This document shows, one piece after another, positions 52,690-61,622 of a DNA stretch of 64,000 nucleotides; the first letter of the stretch is position 1; every line of letters starts with the position of its first letter. A model generated the notes under the pieces. The model did not search any database, had not been told where the DNA came from, and saw only the letters and a program-made list of their open reading frames with translations. The translations under genes were made by a program, and so were the position numbers. The stretch is from assembly GCF_044466355.1 (NCBI RefSeq), contig NZ_JBITMQ010000008.1, positions 248,001 through 312,000 of the forward strand, in the 5' to 3' direction. The DNA is from Actinophytocola sp044466355 (GTDB lineage: Bacteria > Actinomycetota > Actinomycetes > Mycobacteriales > Pseudonocardiaceae).

Positions 52690-55600
52690 GTGGCGGCTGA
52701 TTCGTTCGTTCATCTCCATGTGCACACCGAGTACTCGATGCTCGACGGCGCCGCCAAGGTCGCGCCGCTGTTCGCCGAGGCCAAGCGCCTCGACATGCCC
52801 GCCGTCGGCATGACCGACCACGGCAACATGTACGGCGCCGACCAGTTCTACCAGGAGTCGCGCAAGGCCGGGATCAAGCCGATCATCGGCATCGAGGCCT
52901 ACATCGCGCCCGCCAGCCGCTACCACAAGAAGCCGATCTTCTGGGGCGAGGCGCGGCAGCGCAGCAGTGACGAGCTCGGCGAGGGCGGCGACGTCTCCGG
53001 TGGCGGTGCGTACACGCACATGACCATGCTCGCGGGCAACGCGACCGGCCTCCGCAACCTGTTCACCCTGTCGTCGCGGGCGAGCATGGAAGGTCAATAT
53101 CGCAAGCCGAGATGCTTGCTGCCCGGTCAGGAGATCATGACCAGGGGTGGCATGAAGCGGATCGAGGAGGTCCACGTCGGCGACGAGGTGCTCACCCACC
53201 GTGGGCGTTTCCGGCGGGTCGTCGAGGTGATGCGCAACCACCACGACGGCGACATCTACGGCGTTCAGCTCAACAACCGCTACAACCGTGTCACGTGGAT
53301 GACCGGCGAACATCCGGTCCTGATCCGGCACCGGAACGGCGTCAGGTCCTGGGTCGAGGCGCGGGACATCGTCGCCGGCCGGCCGGGAACCGGGACGCGT
53401 GAGATGGCCGACTACTGGAACAGCTGGGTGTGCATGCCGAGGGTGCGCTCGGATGCGGAACCGGTGACGTCGATCCGGACGGCGGAGCACGTCCGCTGGA
53501 CACCGCTCGAGGGTGAACCCTACCGGTACTTCCGGGTAGCCGAACGCCGTGACATGGGCCCCACCAGGCACTACGGGACGTTGCAGGACGAGATCGAACT
53601 CGACTACGACTTCGGGTACTTTCTCGGGCTCTACATCGCAGAAGGCGGAGTCGACCGCGATCACACGGTCTCGTGGTACCTGCACGAGAACGAGCGCGAT
53701 CTCGCCGACTTCTGCACGAAGATGGTCGAGAAGTACACCGGCAAGGAGACCGTCGTGCGCGGTCGGGGTGATCGCCCCGACTATCACGGCATCTCGGTGT
53801 CGGTCAGCTCCACACTGCTCGTGCAGCTGCTCAGCTCCCTCTGCGGCAAGGGTGCCGCCAACAAGCACATGCCCGAGTTCGTGTTCGACGCCCCGGAAGA
53901 GTTCATGCGCGGGGTGTTCGAGGGCGGGCTGGCCGGAGACGGGTCGCAGACCAGGCCCGAGGTCATCAGCATCGAGCAGACGTCGGTCCAGCTGCACTGG
54001 CAGATGCGAACTCTCGCCGCGCGCCTCAACGCCGACTTCGCCAGCACGTACTGCCAGCCGGACGACAACGAGAACCATGCGCCAAGCTATCGGGCGAACT
54101 TCTCCCCGTACGGCGAGCGTAGGTATCGGCGGACGTTGTCGGACGACGAGTTCGTCTACAAGCCCGTGCTCGACGTGCAGCGCAAGCCGTACTCGGGCCC
54201 GACGTTCAACATCGAGGTCGAGGACGACCACTCCTACGTCACCGACTTCGCGGTGCACAACTGCGATCGCGAGCTGATCTCCGAGTACGCCGAGGGCATC
54301 ATCGCCACCACCGGGTGCCCGTCCGGGGAGGTCCAGACCCGGCTGCGGCTCGGGCAGACCGCTGAGGCCATCCAGGCCGCGTCCGACTACAAGGACATCT
54401 TCGGCGCGGGGAACTTCTTCCTCGAGCTGATGGACCACGGGCTGCCCATCGAACGGTCGGTGCGCGAGGGCCTGCTGATGATCGGCAAGCAGCTGAACCT
54501 GCAGCCGCTGGCCACCAACGACTCGCACTACGTGACGAAGGACCAGGCCGAGGCGCACGCGGCGCTGCTGTGTGTGCAGTCGGGCAAGACCCTGTCGGAC
54601 CCGAACCGGTTCAAGTTCGACGGCGACGGCTACTACCTGAAGTCCGCGGCCGAGATGCGCGAGTACTGGGACAAGGAGGTCCCCGGCGCCGCCGACGCGA
54701 CGCTGCTGATCGCCGAGCGGGTGGAGTCCTACGACGAGATCTGGGCACACGTCGACCGGATGCCCGTGTTCGACGTGCCGGAGGGCGAGGACCAGGCCAG
54801 CTGGCTGCACAAGGAGGTCATGCGCGGCCTGAACTGGCGGTTCCCCGAGGCCATCCCCGACGGGTACGTCGAGCGCGCCGAGTTCGAGCTGGGCGTCATC
54901 ACCCAGAAGGGCTTCCCCGCGTACTTCCTCGTCGTCGCCGACCTGGTGCGGCACGCCCGCGAGATCGGCATCCGGGTCGGTCCGGGCCGTGGTTCGGCTG
55001 CGGGGTCGCTGGTCGCGTACGCGCTGGGCATCACGAACCTGGACCCGATCCCGCACGGCCTGCTGTTCGAGCGGTTCCTCAACCCCGAGCGCACCGCCAT
55101 GCCCGACATCGACATCGACTTCGACGACCGCAGGCGTGGCGAGATGATCACCTACGCCACGGACAAGTACGGCGCCGACAAGGTCGCCCAGGTCATCACG
55201 TTCGGCACCATCAAGACCAAGGCCGCCCTCAAGGACTCGGCCCGCGTCCTGCACGGCCAGCCCGGCTTCTCGATCGCCGACCGGATCTCGAAGGCGCTGC
55301 CGCCGCCGATCATGGCGAAGGACATCCCGCTGTCCGGCATCGTCGACCCGAAGCACGAGCGGTACGCCGAGGCCGCCGAGGTCCGCACGCTGATCGAGAC
55401 CGACACCGAGGTCGGCAAGATCTTCGAGACCGCGCGTGGCCTGGAAGGCCTGATCCGCAACGCGGGTGTGCACGCCTGTGCGGTCATCCTCTCGAAGAGC
55501 CCGCTGATGGAGTCGATCCCGCTGTGGCAGCGCGACGACGGCTCGATCATCACCGGCTGGGACTACCCGTCGTGCGAGGCCATCGGCCTGCTGAAGATGG

Positions 55601-57429
55601 ACTTCCTCGGCCTGCGGAACCTGACGGTCATCGGCGACGCGATCGACAACATCAAGTCCAACCGGGGCGAGGACATCGACCTCGACCGGCTCCACCTGGA
55701 GGACAAGAACACCTACCAATTGCTGTCCCGCGGTGACACGCTCGGCGTGTTCCAGCTGGACGGTGGTCCCATGCGTGACCTGCTGCGGCGCATGCAGCCG
55801 ACCGGGTTCGAGGACATCGTCGCGGTCGGCGCGCTGTACCGCCCGGGTCCGATGGGCATGAACGCGCACAACGACTACGCCGACCGCAAGAACAAGCGGC
55901 AGCAGATCAAGCCGATCCACCCCGAGCTGGAGGAGCCGCTCAAGGACATCCTCTCGGAGACGTACGGCCTGATCGTCTACCAAGAGCAGATCATGTTCAT
56001 CGCCCAGAAGGTCGCGGGCTACTCCATGGGACAGGCGGACGTGCTCCGCAAGGCCATGGGTAAGAAGAAGGCCGAGGTCCTCGCGGAGGAGTTCACGCGC
56101 TTCGAGGCGGGCATGAAGGCCAGTGACCTGCGTCCGGGCGGTTTCTCGGATGCGGCGATCAAGGCGTTGTGGGACACGATCCTCCCGTTCGCTGGTTACG
56201 CGTTCAACAAGTCGCACGCGGCCGCGTACGGCCTGGTGTCGTACTGGACGGCGTACCTGAAGGCGAACTACCCGGCCGAGTACATGGCCGCGCTGCTGAC
56301 GTCGGTGGCCGACAACAAGGACAAGTCGGCGGTCTACCTGTCCGAGTGCCGCCGCGCGGGCATCAAGGTGCTGCCGCCGGACGTCAACGAGTCGGGCCTG
56401 CGGTTCGCCGCGGTCGGCACCGACATCCGCTTCGGTCTCGGCGCGGTCCGCAACGTCGGCGCGAACGTGGTCGAGTCGGTCATCAAGACCCGTGAGGCGA
56501 AGGGCAACTACAAGAGCTTCACCGACTTCCTCGACAAGTCGGAGCTGGTGGTCTGCAACAAGCGTGTGATCGAGTCGCTGGTGAAGGCGGGCGCGTTCGA
56601 CTCACTGGGGCACACCCGGCTGTCCCTGGTGCAGGCGCACGAAGAAGCCGTCGAAGCGGTGGTGGGCCTGAAGCGCCAGGAGGCCATGGGCCAGTTCGAC
56701 CTGTTCGGCTTCGGTGACGACGAGTCGGCCGCCGAGTCGAGCGATTCCAGTCCGCTGGCCCATCTGAAGTTCACCCCGGACGAGTGGCCTCGCAAGCAGC
56801 TCCTGGCGTATGAACGGGAGATGCTGGGTCTGTACGTGTCGGCCCACCCGCTGGACGGCGCGGAACGCCTCCTGCGCAAACACGCACCGAAGCCGATCGC
56901 GGAGATTCTGGACAACCCGCCCAAGGAAGGCGAGATCGTCCTGTCGGGCATGATCTCCGCGATGGAACGCCGGGTGAACAAGCAGGGCGAACCGTGGTGC
57001 ATCTGCACGATCGAGGACCTGGACGCCTCGATCGAGGTGCTGTTCTTCGCGAAGAGCTACTCGGTCCTGTCCCAGGACCTGGTGGAGGACGCCGCGGTGG
57101 CGGTGAAGGGCCGGGTCAACTGGAGAGAAGACAAGATGTCCGTCTTCGGCTCGGGTCTGATCCCGCTCGACTTCACCGACGCGGACCTGGCCGCCGCGGA
57201 GGAGGAGACTCCGTTCATCCTCCTGTGCAACCCGGGCAGGCTGAACGACGAGGTGGTGGGCGAACTGAAGAACACCCTGTCCGCCCACCGCGGCGACACC
57301 CCGGTGCACCTCAGGTTCGCGCACAAGGAGAACGGCATCACCCTCGCGCTGGACGACTACCCGATCAAGGTCACTCCGGCGTTCCTGGGCGAGATCAAGG
57401 CCATCCCGGGAGTCGCCGTCGACGCGTGA
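52690..57429 (+). CDS. dnaE: DNA polymerase III alpha subunit DnaE with embedded intein
   Basis: 1579 aa precursor. Extein parts are residues 1-141 and 525-1579 (1196 aa after splicing, near the normal DnaE1 size). N-terminal PHP domain (HVHTEYSMLDG), catalytic palm aspartates PDIDIDFDD, the tandem helix-hairpin-helix region and OB-fold near the C-terminus. It is the replicative polymerase. GTG 52690 gives VAADSFVHLHVHTEY and is preceded by AGGGTGG. The intein is inserted in the PHP domain after KPR (residue 141); the +1 residue is Cys where the uninterrupted gene normally has Met before DRELI. Confidence 0.96.
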   Translation: MAADSFVHLHVHTEYSMLDGAAKVAPLFAEAKRLDMPAVGMTDHGNMYGADQFYQESRKAGIKPIIGIEAYIAPASRYHKKPIFWGEARQRSSDELGEGGDVSGGGAYTHMTMLAGNATGLRNLFTLSSRASMEGQYRKPRCLLPGQEIMTRGGMKRIEEVHVGDEVLTHRGRFRRVVEVMRNHHDGDIYGVQLNNRYNRVTWMTGEHPVLIRHRNGVRSWVEARDIVAGRPGTGTREMADYWNSWVCMPRVRSDAEPVTSIRTAEHVRWTPLEGEPYRYFRVAERRDMGPTRHYGTLQDEIELDYDFGYFLGLYIAEGGVDRDHTVSWYLHENERDLADFCTKMVEKYTGKETVVRGRGDRPDYHGISVSVSSTLLVQLLSSLCGKGAANKHMPEFVFDAPEEFMRGVFEGGLAGDGSQTRPEVISIEQTSVQLHWQMRTLAARLNADFASTYCQPDDNENHAPSYRANFSPYGERRYRRTLSDDEFVYKPVLDVQRKPYSGPTFNIEVEDDHSYVTDFAVHNCDRELISEYAEGIIATTGCPSGEVQTRLRLGQTAEAIQAASDYKDIFGAGNFFLELMDHGLPIERSVREGLLMIGKQLNLQPLATNDSHYVTKDQAEAHAALLCVQSGKTLSDPNRFKFDGDGYYLKSAAEMREYWDKEVPGAADATLLIAERVESYDEIWAHVDRMPVFDVPEGEDQASWLHKEVMRGLNWRFPEAIPDGYVERAEFELGVITQKGFPAYFLVVADLVRHAREIGIRVGPGRGSAAGSLVAYALGITNLDPIPHGLLFERFLNPERTAMPDIDIDFDDRRRGEMITYATDKYGADKVAQVITFGTIKTKAALKDSARVLHGQPGFSIADRISKALPPPIMAKDIPLSGIVDPKHERYAEAAEVRTLIETDTEVGKIFETARGLEGLIRNAGVHACAVILSKSPLMESIPLWQRDDGSIITGWDYPSCEAIGLLKMDFLGLRNLTVIGDAIDNIKSNRGEDIDLDRLHLEDKNTYQLLSRGDTLGVFQLDGGPMRDLLRRMQPTGFEDIVAVGALYRPGPMGMNAHNDYADRKNKRQQIKPIHPELEEPLKDILSETYGLIVYQEQIMFIAQKVAGYSMGQADVLRKAMGKKKAEVLAEEFTRFEAGMKASDLRPGGFSDAAIKALWDTILPFAGYAFNKSHAAAYGLVSYWTAYLKANYPAEYMAALLTSVADNKDKSAVYLSECRRAGIKVLPPDVNESGLRFAAVGTDIRFGLGAVRNVGANVVESVIKTREAKGNYKSFTDFLDKSELVVCNKRVIESLVKAGAFDSLGHTRLSLVQAHEEAVEAVVGLKRQEAMGQFDLFGFGDDESAAESSDSSPLAHLKFTPDEWPRKQLLAYEREMLGLYVSAHPLDGAERLLRKHAPKPIAEILDNPPKEGEIVLSGMISAMERRVNKQGEPWCICTIEDLDASIEVLFFAKSYSVLSQDLVEDAAVAVKGRVNWREDKMSVFGSGLIPLDFTDADLAAAEEETPFILLCNPGRLNDEVVGELKNTLSAHRGDTPVHLRFAHKENGITLALDDYPIKVTPAFLGEIKAIPGVAVDA
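53113..54261 (+). mobile_element. DnaE intein with LAGLIDADG homing endonuclease domain
   Basis: 383-residue intein (precursor residues 142-524). Starts with Cys142 (CLLPGQEIMTRGG), block B TGEH (205-208), two DOD/LAGLIDADG motifs FLGLYIAEGG (311-320) and GVFEGGLAGD (408-417), block F NIEVEDDHSYV and block G ending HN (523-524) before Cys525. All residues for canonical splicing are present, so the intein is probably active. Codons at the N-terminal flank (GGT CAA TAT, AGA) and in the insert are less GC-biased than in the host. Precise insertion of full-length splicing and endonuclease blocks supports recent or maintained homing. Confidence 0.93.
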
Positions 57430-57448
57430 TCGGCCGGGTGCGTCCACT

Positions 57449-57463
57449 GTTCAACCTGTGAAC
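57449..57463. promoter_or_regulatory. Palindrome upstream of the glycosidase gene
   Basis: GTTCA-ACCTG-TGAAC (57449-57463), 77 bp before the next start codon and just after the dnaE stop. Probably an operator or a hairpin; no regulator with this motif is in the window. Confidence 0.35.
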
Positions 57464-57539
57464 GTTCCCAGTTCAGCGGTCTGCCGCGGATCGGGGGATA
57501 GGTTGTCCCGCGAACCGCAGACGCAGAACGGAAACGCCT

Positions 57540-59093
57540 ATGTGGACGAGGAAGTCGGCCGTCCTGGCCGGAGTTGCCCTGCTCGCCGCCACCCTGCAGG
57601 CGCCGCACGCCGTGGCGCGCGGCGCGGGTTTGCCGTTGGGACCGGCTGACCTGCCCGAGACCCGTTCGGTCCAGACGCTCCAGCCCGGGGTCACGTTGAC
57701 CACGATCGTCCGGGGCGCGGCCGATCCGGCCACCACCTGGACGGTCGAGGTCGCCATCCCCGGTGGGAGCGGCTCGCCCGACCCCGACACGCCGCCGACG
57801 GCGCTCGCCGACCGCGCGCACGCGGACGCTCTCGCCGACTCGCTGACCGCGGCCGGTTTCGCGCCGCGGGTCGAGGAGGTCGTCACGCCGCGGGTGGCCG
57901 ACTTCGCCGGTGGCGTCCTCGGTTTCCGGGTCCGGGTCGGCGACTTTCCCGTCAAGGCGGACGCCGACGCCGAGCGCGCCGCGATCCGGGCCGCGAAGTT
58001 CAGCGCGTCCACCGTTTTCACGGGCTGGGACGGGGAGCGTGCCGACCGCGGGCCGTGGGAGGTGCGGGTGTTGACGATCGATCCGCGCCGGTTCCGGGGT
58101 GATCTCGTCGGTGACTTCGGTCCCGACCTGGAGCTGCGCGAGACCACCAGCGCGCTCGCCGCGGCCAGGGGTGCGACGGCCGCGGTGAACGCCGGGTTCT
58201 TCGTGCTCGACCCCGCCGCAGGTGCGCCCGGTGACCCGGCCGGGGTGGGCGTCTACGCCGACCGGTTGCTGAGCGAGGCCACCAACGGGCGGCCCGCGTT
58301 CGTGTTCTCCGCGGACGGGGAGGACGCAGGCGTCGCCCGGCACACGTGGACTGGGACTGTCCGGAGTGGACACCGCGTGCTCGGGTTGGACGGGGTCAAC
58401 CGGGTGCCCGGGCTGATCCGCAACTGTGGCGGCGTCGGTGACCGGCCGACGGACCGGCCGCTGCACGACACCACGTGCACCGACCCGGACGAAGCGGTGC
58501 TGTTCACGAGCGACTACGGCGTCGCCACGCCCGCGGGGCCGGGGGTGGAGCTGGTGGTCGACGACAAGAACCGGGTCACCGACGTGCGTGAACCGCGGGG
58601 TGGGCCGCTGGCGCCCGGCAGTCGTGCGATCCAGGGCACCGGCGACAAGGCCGACATACTGCGCACGTTCGGGTCACGGCTCACGATCACGAGCACGCTG
58701 CGTGGCACCACCGGCGACTACGTCCTGAACGGCGGCCCGGAACTGGTTCGCGACGGCCGTCAGCACGCAACCCCGGCCACCGACGGCATGGTGCGTCCGA
58801 ACGACCCGAGCTTCTACTACGGCTGGGTCCACAAGCGGAACCCGCGCACGATCGCCGGTGTCGACCGGCAAGGCCGTGTCCTGCTGGCGACGATCGACGG
58901 TCGGAGCACCACGAGCCTGGGCCTGTCGATCGCGGAAAGTGCCGCGGTGGCACAGGCGCTGGGCATGCGCGACGCGATCAACCTGGACGGCGGCGGATCG
59001 ACGACGATGGTCGCGAACGACCAGGTGATCAACAAGCCGTCGGACGCGGCAGGCGAGCGCCCGGTGGGCGACGCGATCCTGATCTTGCCCTGA
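57540..59093 (+). CDS. Secreted phosphodiester glycosidase family protein (NAGPA domain)
   Basis: 517 aa. Signal peptide (about 1-26, cleaved near AVA), a SPOR-like segment (about 85-145, DRAHADALADSLTAAGFAPRV), then the phosphodiester glycosidase domain: NAGFFVL, YVLNGGPELV, HKRNPRTIAGV and AINLDGGGSTTMV. NAGPA-domain enzymes hydrolyse sugar phosphodiesters and are probable cell-wall or phospho-glycan hydrolases in Actinobacteria. ATG 57540. Begins about 110 bp after dnaE. Confidence 0.9.
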   Translation: MWTRKSAVLAGVALLAATLQAPHAVARGAGLPLGPADLPETRSVQTLQPGVTLTTIVRGAADPATTWTVEVAIPGGSGSPDPDTPPTALADRAHADALADSLTAAGFAPRVEEVVTPRVADFAGGVLGFRVRVGDFPVKADADAERAAIRAAKFSASTVFTGWDGERADRGPWEVRVLTIDPRRFRGDLVGDFGPDLELRETTSALAAARGATAAVNAGFFVLDPAAGAPGDPAGVGVYADRLLSEATNGRPAFVFSADGEDAGVARHTWTGTVRSGHRVLGLDGVNRVPGLIRNCGGVGDRPTDRPLHDTTCTDPDEAVLFTSDYGVATPAGPGVELVVDDKNRVTDVREPRGGPLAPGSRAIQGTGDKADILRTFGSRLTITSTLRGTTGDYVLNGGPELVRDGRQHATPATDGMVRPNDPSFYYGWVHKRNPRTIAGVDRQGRVLLATIDGRSTTSLGLSIAESAAVAQALGMRDAINLDGGGSTTMVANDQVINKPSDAAGERPVGDAILILP

Positions 59094-59138
59094 AGCGTCG
59101 GTCCCGTGCCGTAGGCGAGAGCACCAGTCGGGTTCGAA

Positions 59139-59645
59139 CTAAGCGCTCGGTCCTAGACGCCTCGCGCCGTAAGCGTCCGGACCGCGCACGATCGTAGGTT
59201 CTTGATAGTTTTCGACAGCCCAGTACTCGACTCTGTGTTCTTCAACGGGGGCGGTGTTTTCCGCGTGTGCCTCCGCGGCTGCCATTCGGTTGCGAACCAT
59301 GACGCGGAGCCTCACCCAACCCTCTGGCAATTGCACAGCCTTCGACGATTCATTGCTGTACAGTGCCTGGAAAGTCAATGTGCCGTTGGCGCAGTCGAGG
59401 CTCCGTTCCGCAACCATTTCCCACTCGGCGTGTGGGCTGCGCGGGGGGCCATCGAGATGACGCAGACTCAGCGTGACACGACCCCAGTCAGTTCCGCACA
59501 GTATTGCGACCCACGAATCATCTCCAACGAACAAGCCGTCGTTGGTGTCGGGCCAGATCAGTTCGGTTCCACTGCTTGTGTGAATGTTGTACTGACCATC
59601 CTGTACTGGCATGGTCAGTACAACATCTGCCGCAAAATCCGGCAC
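59139..59645 (-). CDS. Unrecognised protein in lower-GC DNA
   Basis: 168 aa from GTG 59645, or 157 aa from ATG 59612 (MPVQDGQYNIHTSSGTEL). No domain recognised; the sequence is rich in Trp and acidic residues (DSWVAILCGTDWGRVTLSLR, EGWVRLRVMVRNRM) and looks like an all-beta soluble cytoplasmic protein of about 17 kDa. The DNA is visibly less GC-rich than its neighbours, suggesting acquisition. The upstream start lies within a 16-bp inverted repeat. Convergent with the NAGPA gene; 16 bp from the AraC-type regulator. Confidence 0.6.
   Translation of the reverse strand: MPDFAADVVLTMPVQDGQYNIHTSSGTELIWPDTNDGLFVGDDSWVAILCGTDWGRVTLSLRHLDGPPRSPHAEWEMVAERSLDCANGTLTFQALYSNESSKAVQLPEGWVRLRVMVRNRMAAAEAHAENTAPVEEHRVEYWAVENYQEPTIVRGPDAYGARRLGPSA
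59584..59626. repeat. 16-bp perfect inverted repeat over a start codon
   Basis: ATGTTGTACTGACCAT (59584-59599), 11-nt loop CCTGTACTGGC, ATGGTCAGTACAACAT (59611-59626), fully complementary arms. A third related copy TGTACTG within the loop (59602-59608) makes an array of near-direct repeats. It covers the ATG start of the downstream minus-strand gene (59612). Could be an operator controlling that gene or an RNA hairpin hiding its start. Confidence 0.85.
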
Positions 59646-59661
59646 TATCTCACTTCTTCCC

Positions 59662-60615
59662 TCACCGTGTCTGGAACGTGCGCCGGTAGCTCATGGGCGA
59701 CGTGCCCAGCACCGCCCGCACGTGGTGGCGCATCGCCGCCGCTGTGCCGAAACCTGCCTTGTCGGCCACGACGTCCACCGCCAGCTCCGTCGTCTCCAGC
59801 AGGTCCCGCGCCAGCTCGACCCGTTGCCGCATCAGCCACTGGCCGGGGCTCATCCCCACCTCGTCGCGGAACCGCCGGGTGAACGTGCGCCTGCTCATTC
59901 CCGCGCGTGCCGCCCACTCGTCCAACGCCACCACCTCGCCGAGCCTGCTCAGTGCCCACTCCCGTGCGCCGGCGGTCGTCGCCGTCGTCGGTTCCCGCAC
60001 CGGGCGGCTCACGTACTGTGCCTGCCCGCCGTCGCGCCACGGGGGCACCACGCACCTTCGTGCGACCACGTTCGCGATCGCGCTGCCGTGGTCCCGGCGC
60101 ACGATGTGCAGGCACAGGTCCACCCCGGCCGCCGCGCCCGCCGACGTCAGCACGTCGCCGTCGTCGACGAACAGCACGTCCTCGTTCATCCGCACCCGCG
60201 GGAACGTCGACCGGAACAGCTCCGAGTGCAGCCAGTGCGTCGTCGCGGGCCGCTCATCGAGCAGGCCCGCGGCGCCCAGCACGTACGCGCCCAGGCAGAT
60301 CGACACCATCCGCGTCCCCGGCCGCACCGACGCCAGCGCCGCCTCGACCTCGGCGGGCAGGGTCTTCGCCAGGCACGCCTCGCTGGTCGGCGACGGGATC
60401 ACCACCGTGTCCGCGGTCGCCAGCACCGACGCGTCGTGGTCGACGCTGATCGCGAAGTCCGCCGCCGTCCGTACCGGGCCGCCGTCGACCGTGCACGTCA
60501 CGATCTCGTACAGCGGCCTGCCGTCGTCGGTGGTCGCGGTGCCGAAGATCCGCGACGGGATGCTCAGCTCGAACGGGATGACCCCGTCGAGCGCCAGAAC
60601 AGCGACCCGGTGCAT
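59662..60615 (-). CDS. GlxA family transcriptional regulator (DJ-1/PfpI plus AraC HTH)
   Basis: 317 aa. N-terminal DJ-1/PfpI-like domain (about 1-165) with the elbow region VSICLGAYVLGAAGLLDER, then an AraC-type double HTH (about 215-310: LDEWAARAGMSRRTFTRRFRDEVGMSPGQW). Members sense small molecules, in some cases glyoxal-type or amine compounds. Divergent from the quinone oxidoreductase gene 70 bp away, which is its probable target. Confidence 0.9.
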   Translation of the reverse strand: MHRVAVLALDGVIPFELSIPSRIFGTATTDDGRPLYEIVTCTVDGGPVRTAADFAISVDHDASVLATADTVVIPSPTSEACLAKTLPAEVEAALASVRPGTRMVSICLGAYVLGAAGLLDERPATTHWLHSELFRSTFPRVRMNEDVLFVDDGDVLTSAGAAAGVDLCLHIVRRDHGSAIANVVARRCVVPPWRDGGQAQYVSRPVREPTTATTAGAREWALSRLGEVVALDEWAARAGMSRRTFTRRFRDEVGMSPGQWLMRQRVELARDLLETTELAVDVVADKAGFGTAAAMRHHVRAVLGTSPMSYRRTFQTR

Positions 60616-60685
60616 GGCCCGATCTTGTCACATCATGGCCTCCGGGCCACTGGCTGTTCATCGACCCCGGGGACAGGATGGAGTC

Positions 60686-61564
60686 ATGCGAGCGATCATG
60701 GCGAAGCGAGCGGGCGGCCCCGAAGTACTCGAAGAGGTCGAGGTGGACCGGCCGGAACCAGGTCCGGTCGAGGTCCTCGTGCGGGTGCACGCCGCGGGCG
60801 TCAACCCCACCGACTGGAAAGGGCGCGCTCGCGGCGGCGCGGGCCCGTTCGTCCCCGGCTACGACGTGTCCGGCGTGGTCGAGGCCGTCGGGCCCGGCGT
60901 GCGGATGTACGCGCCCGGCGACGAGGTGTTCGGCATGCCGCTGTTCCCGAAGCACCCTGGCGCCTACGCCGAGTACGTGGTCGCGCCGCCCCGGCACTTC
61001 ACGCGCAAGCCCGCGCGCCTCGACCACGTCACCGCGGCGGGGCTGCCGCTGGTCGGGCTGACCGCGTGGCAGTCCCTTGTGGACTTCGCGAACCTGCGGG
61101 CAGGGCAACGGGTGCTGATCCACGCGGCCGCGGGCGGTGTCGGGCACGTCGCCGTGCAGATCGCCAAGGCACGCGGCGCGTACGTCATCGGCACCGCCAG
61201 CGCGGCCAAGCACGACTTCGTGCGCGGACTCGGCGCCGACGAGGTGATCGACTACACGACGACCGACTTCACCGCCGCGACCGGCGACCTGGACGTCGTG
61301 CTCGACACCATCGGCGGCGACTACGCGCCGCGGTCCCGCCCGCTGCTGCGCCCCGGCGGCACCTACATCGCGCTCACCCCCGGCGAGGACTTCCTGCTGG
61401 TCGAACCGGACCACGCGGGCATGCTCGCGCTGGTCGACCTGGTGGAGACGGGCAGGCTGACGGTCGCGATCGACTCGGTCTTCCCGCTGGCCGACGCCGC
61501 GAAGGCCCACGAACGCGGCGAGACCGGCCGGGCACAGGGCAAGATCGTCCTGCAGGTGACCTGA
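60686..61564 (+). CDS. NADP-dependent quinone oxidoreductase (zeta-crystallin-like MDR)
   Basis: 292 aa, medium-chain dehydrogenase/reductase superfamily without structural zinc motif (QOR/zeta-crystallin-like). Rossmann motif HAAAGGVGHVAVQIAKARGA at about residues 148-167. Reduces quinones or enals using NADPH. ATG 60686, preceded weakly by GGACAGG. Divergent from the GlxA-type regulator. Confidence 0.88.
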   Translation: MRAIMAKRAGGPEVLEEVEVDRPEPGPVEVLVRVHAAGVNPTDWKGRARGGAGPFVPGYDVSGVVEAVGPGVRMYAPGDEVFGMPLFPKHPGAYAEYVVAPPRHFTRKPARLDHVTAAGLPLVGLTAWQSLVDFANLRAGQRVLIHAAAGGVGHVAVQIAKARGAYVIGTASAAKHDFVRGLGADEVIDYTTTDFTAATGDLDVVLDTIGGDYAPRSRPLLRPGGTYIALTPGEDFLLVEPDHAGMLALVDLVETGRLTVAIDSVFPLADAAKAHERGETGRAQGKIVLQVT

Positions 61565-61622
61565 CGTGCTGATGGACCCCTTCAGCGCACTCGGCCGGGG
61601 ACCGGCGGGCTAGCCTCCAGGG

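Noticed and set aside
52654..56217. Very long antisense frame over dnaE
   Set aside because: Product is Arg/Val/Leu/Asp low-complexity, typical of a shadow of a GC-rich gene.
52690..57429. Frameshift or fused paralogue instead of an intein in DnaE
   Set aside because: The insert keeps the frame and has complete intein splice and LAGLIDADG motifs with exact junction residues.
57460..57467. GAACGTTC as an actinobacterial LexA box
   Set aside because: The SOS box needs GAAC-N4-GTTC; here the halves are adjacent.
59131..59138. GGTTCGAA resembling a tRNA T-loop
   Set aside because: Flanking bases do not form a T-stem and no acceptor or anticodon arms can be drawn, so it is not a tRNA or att site.
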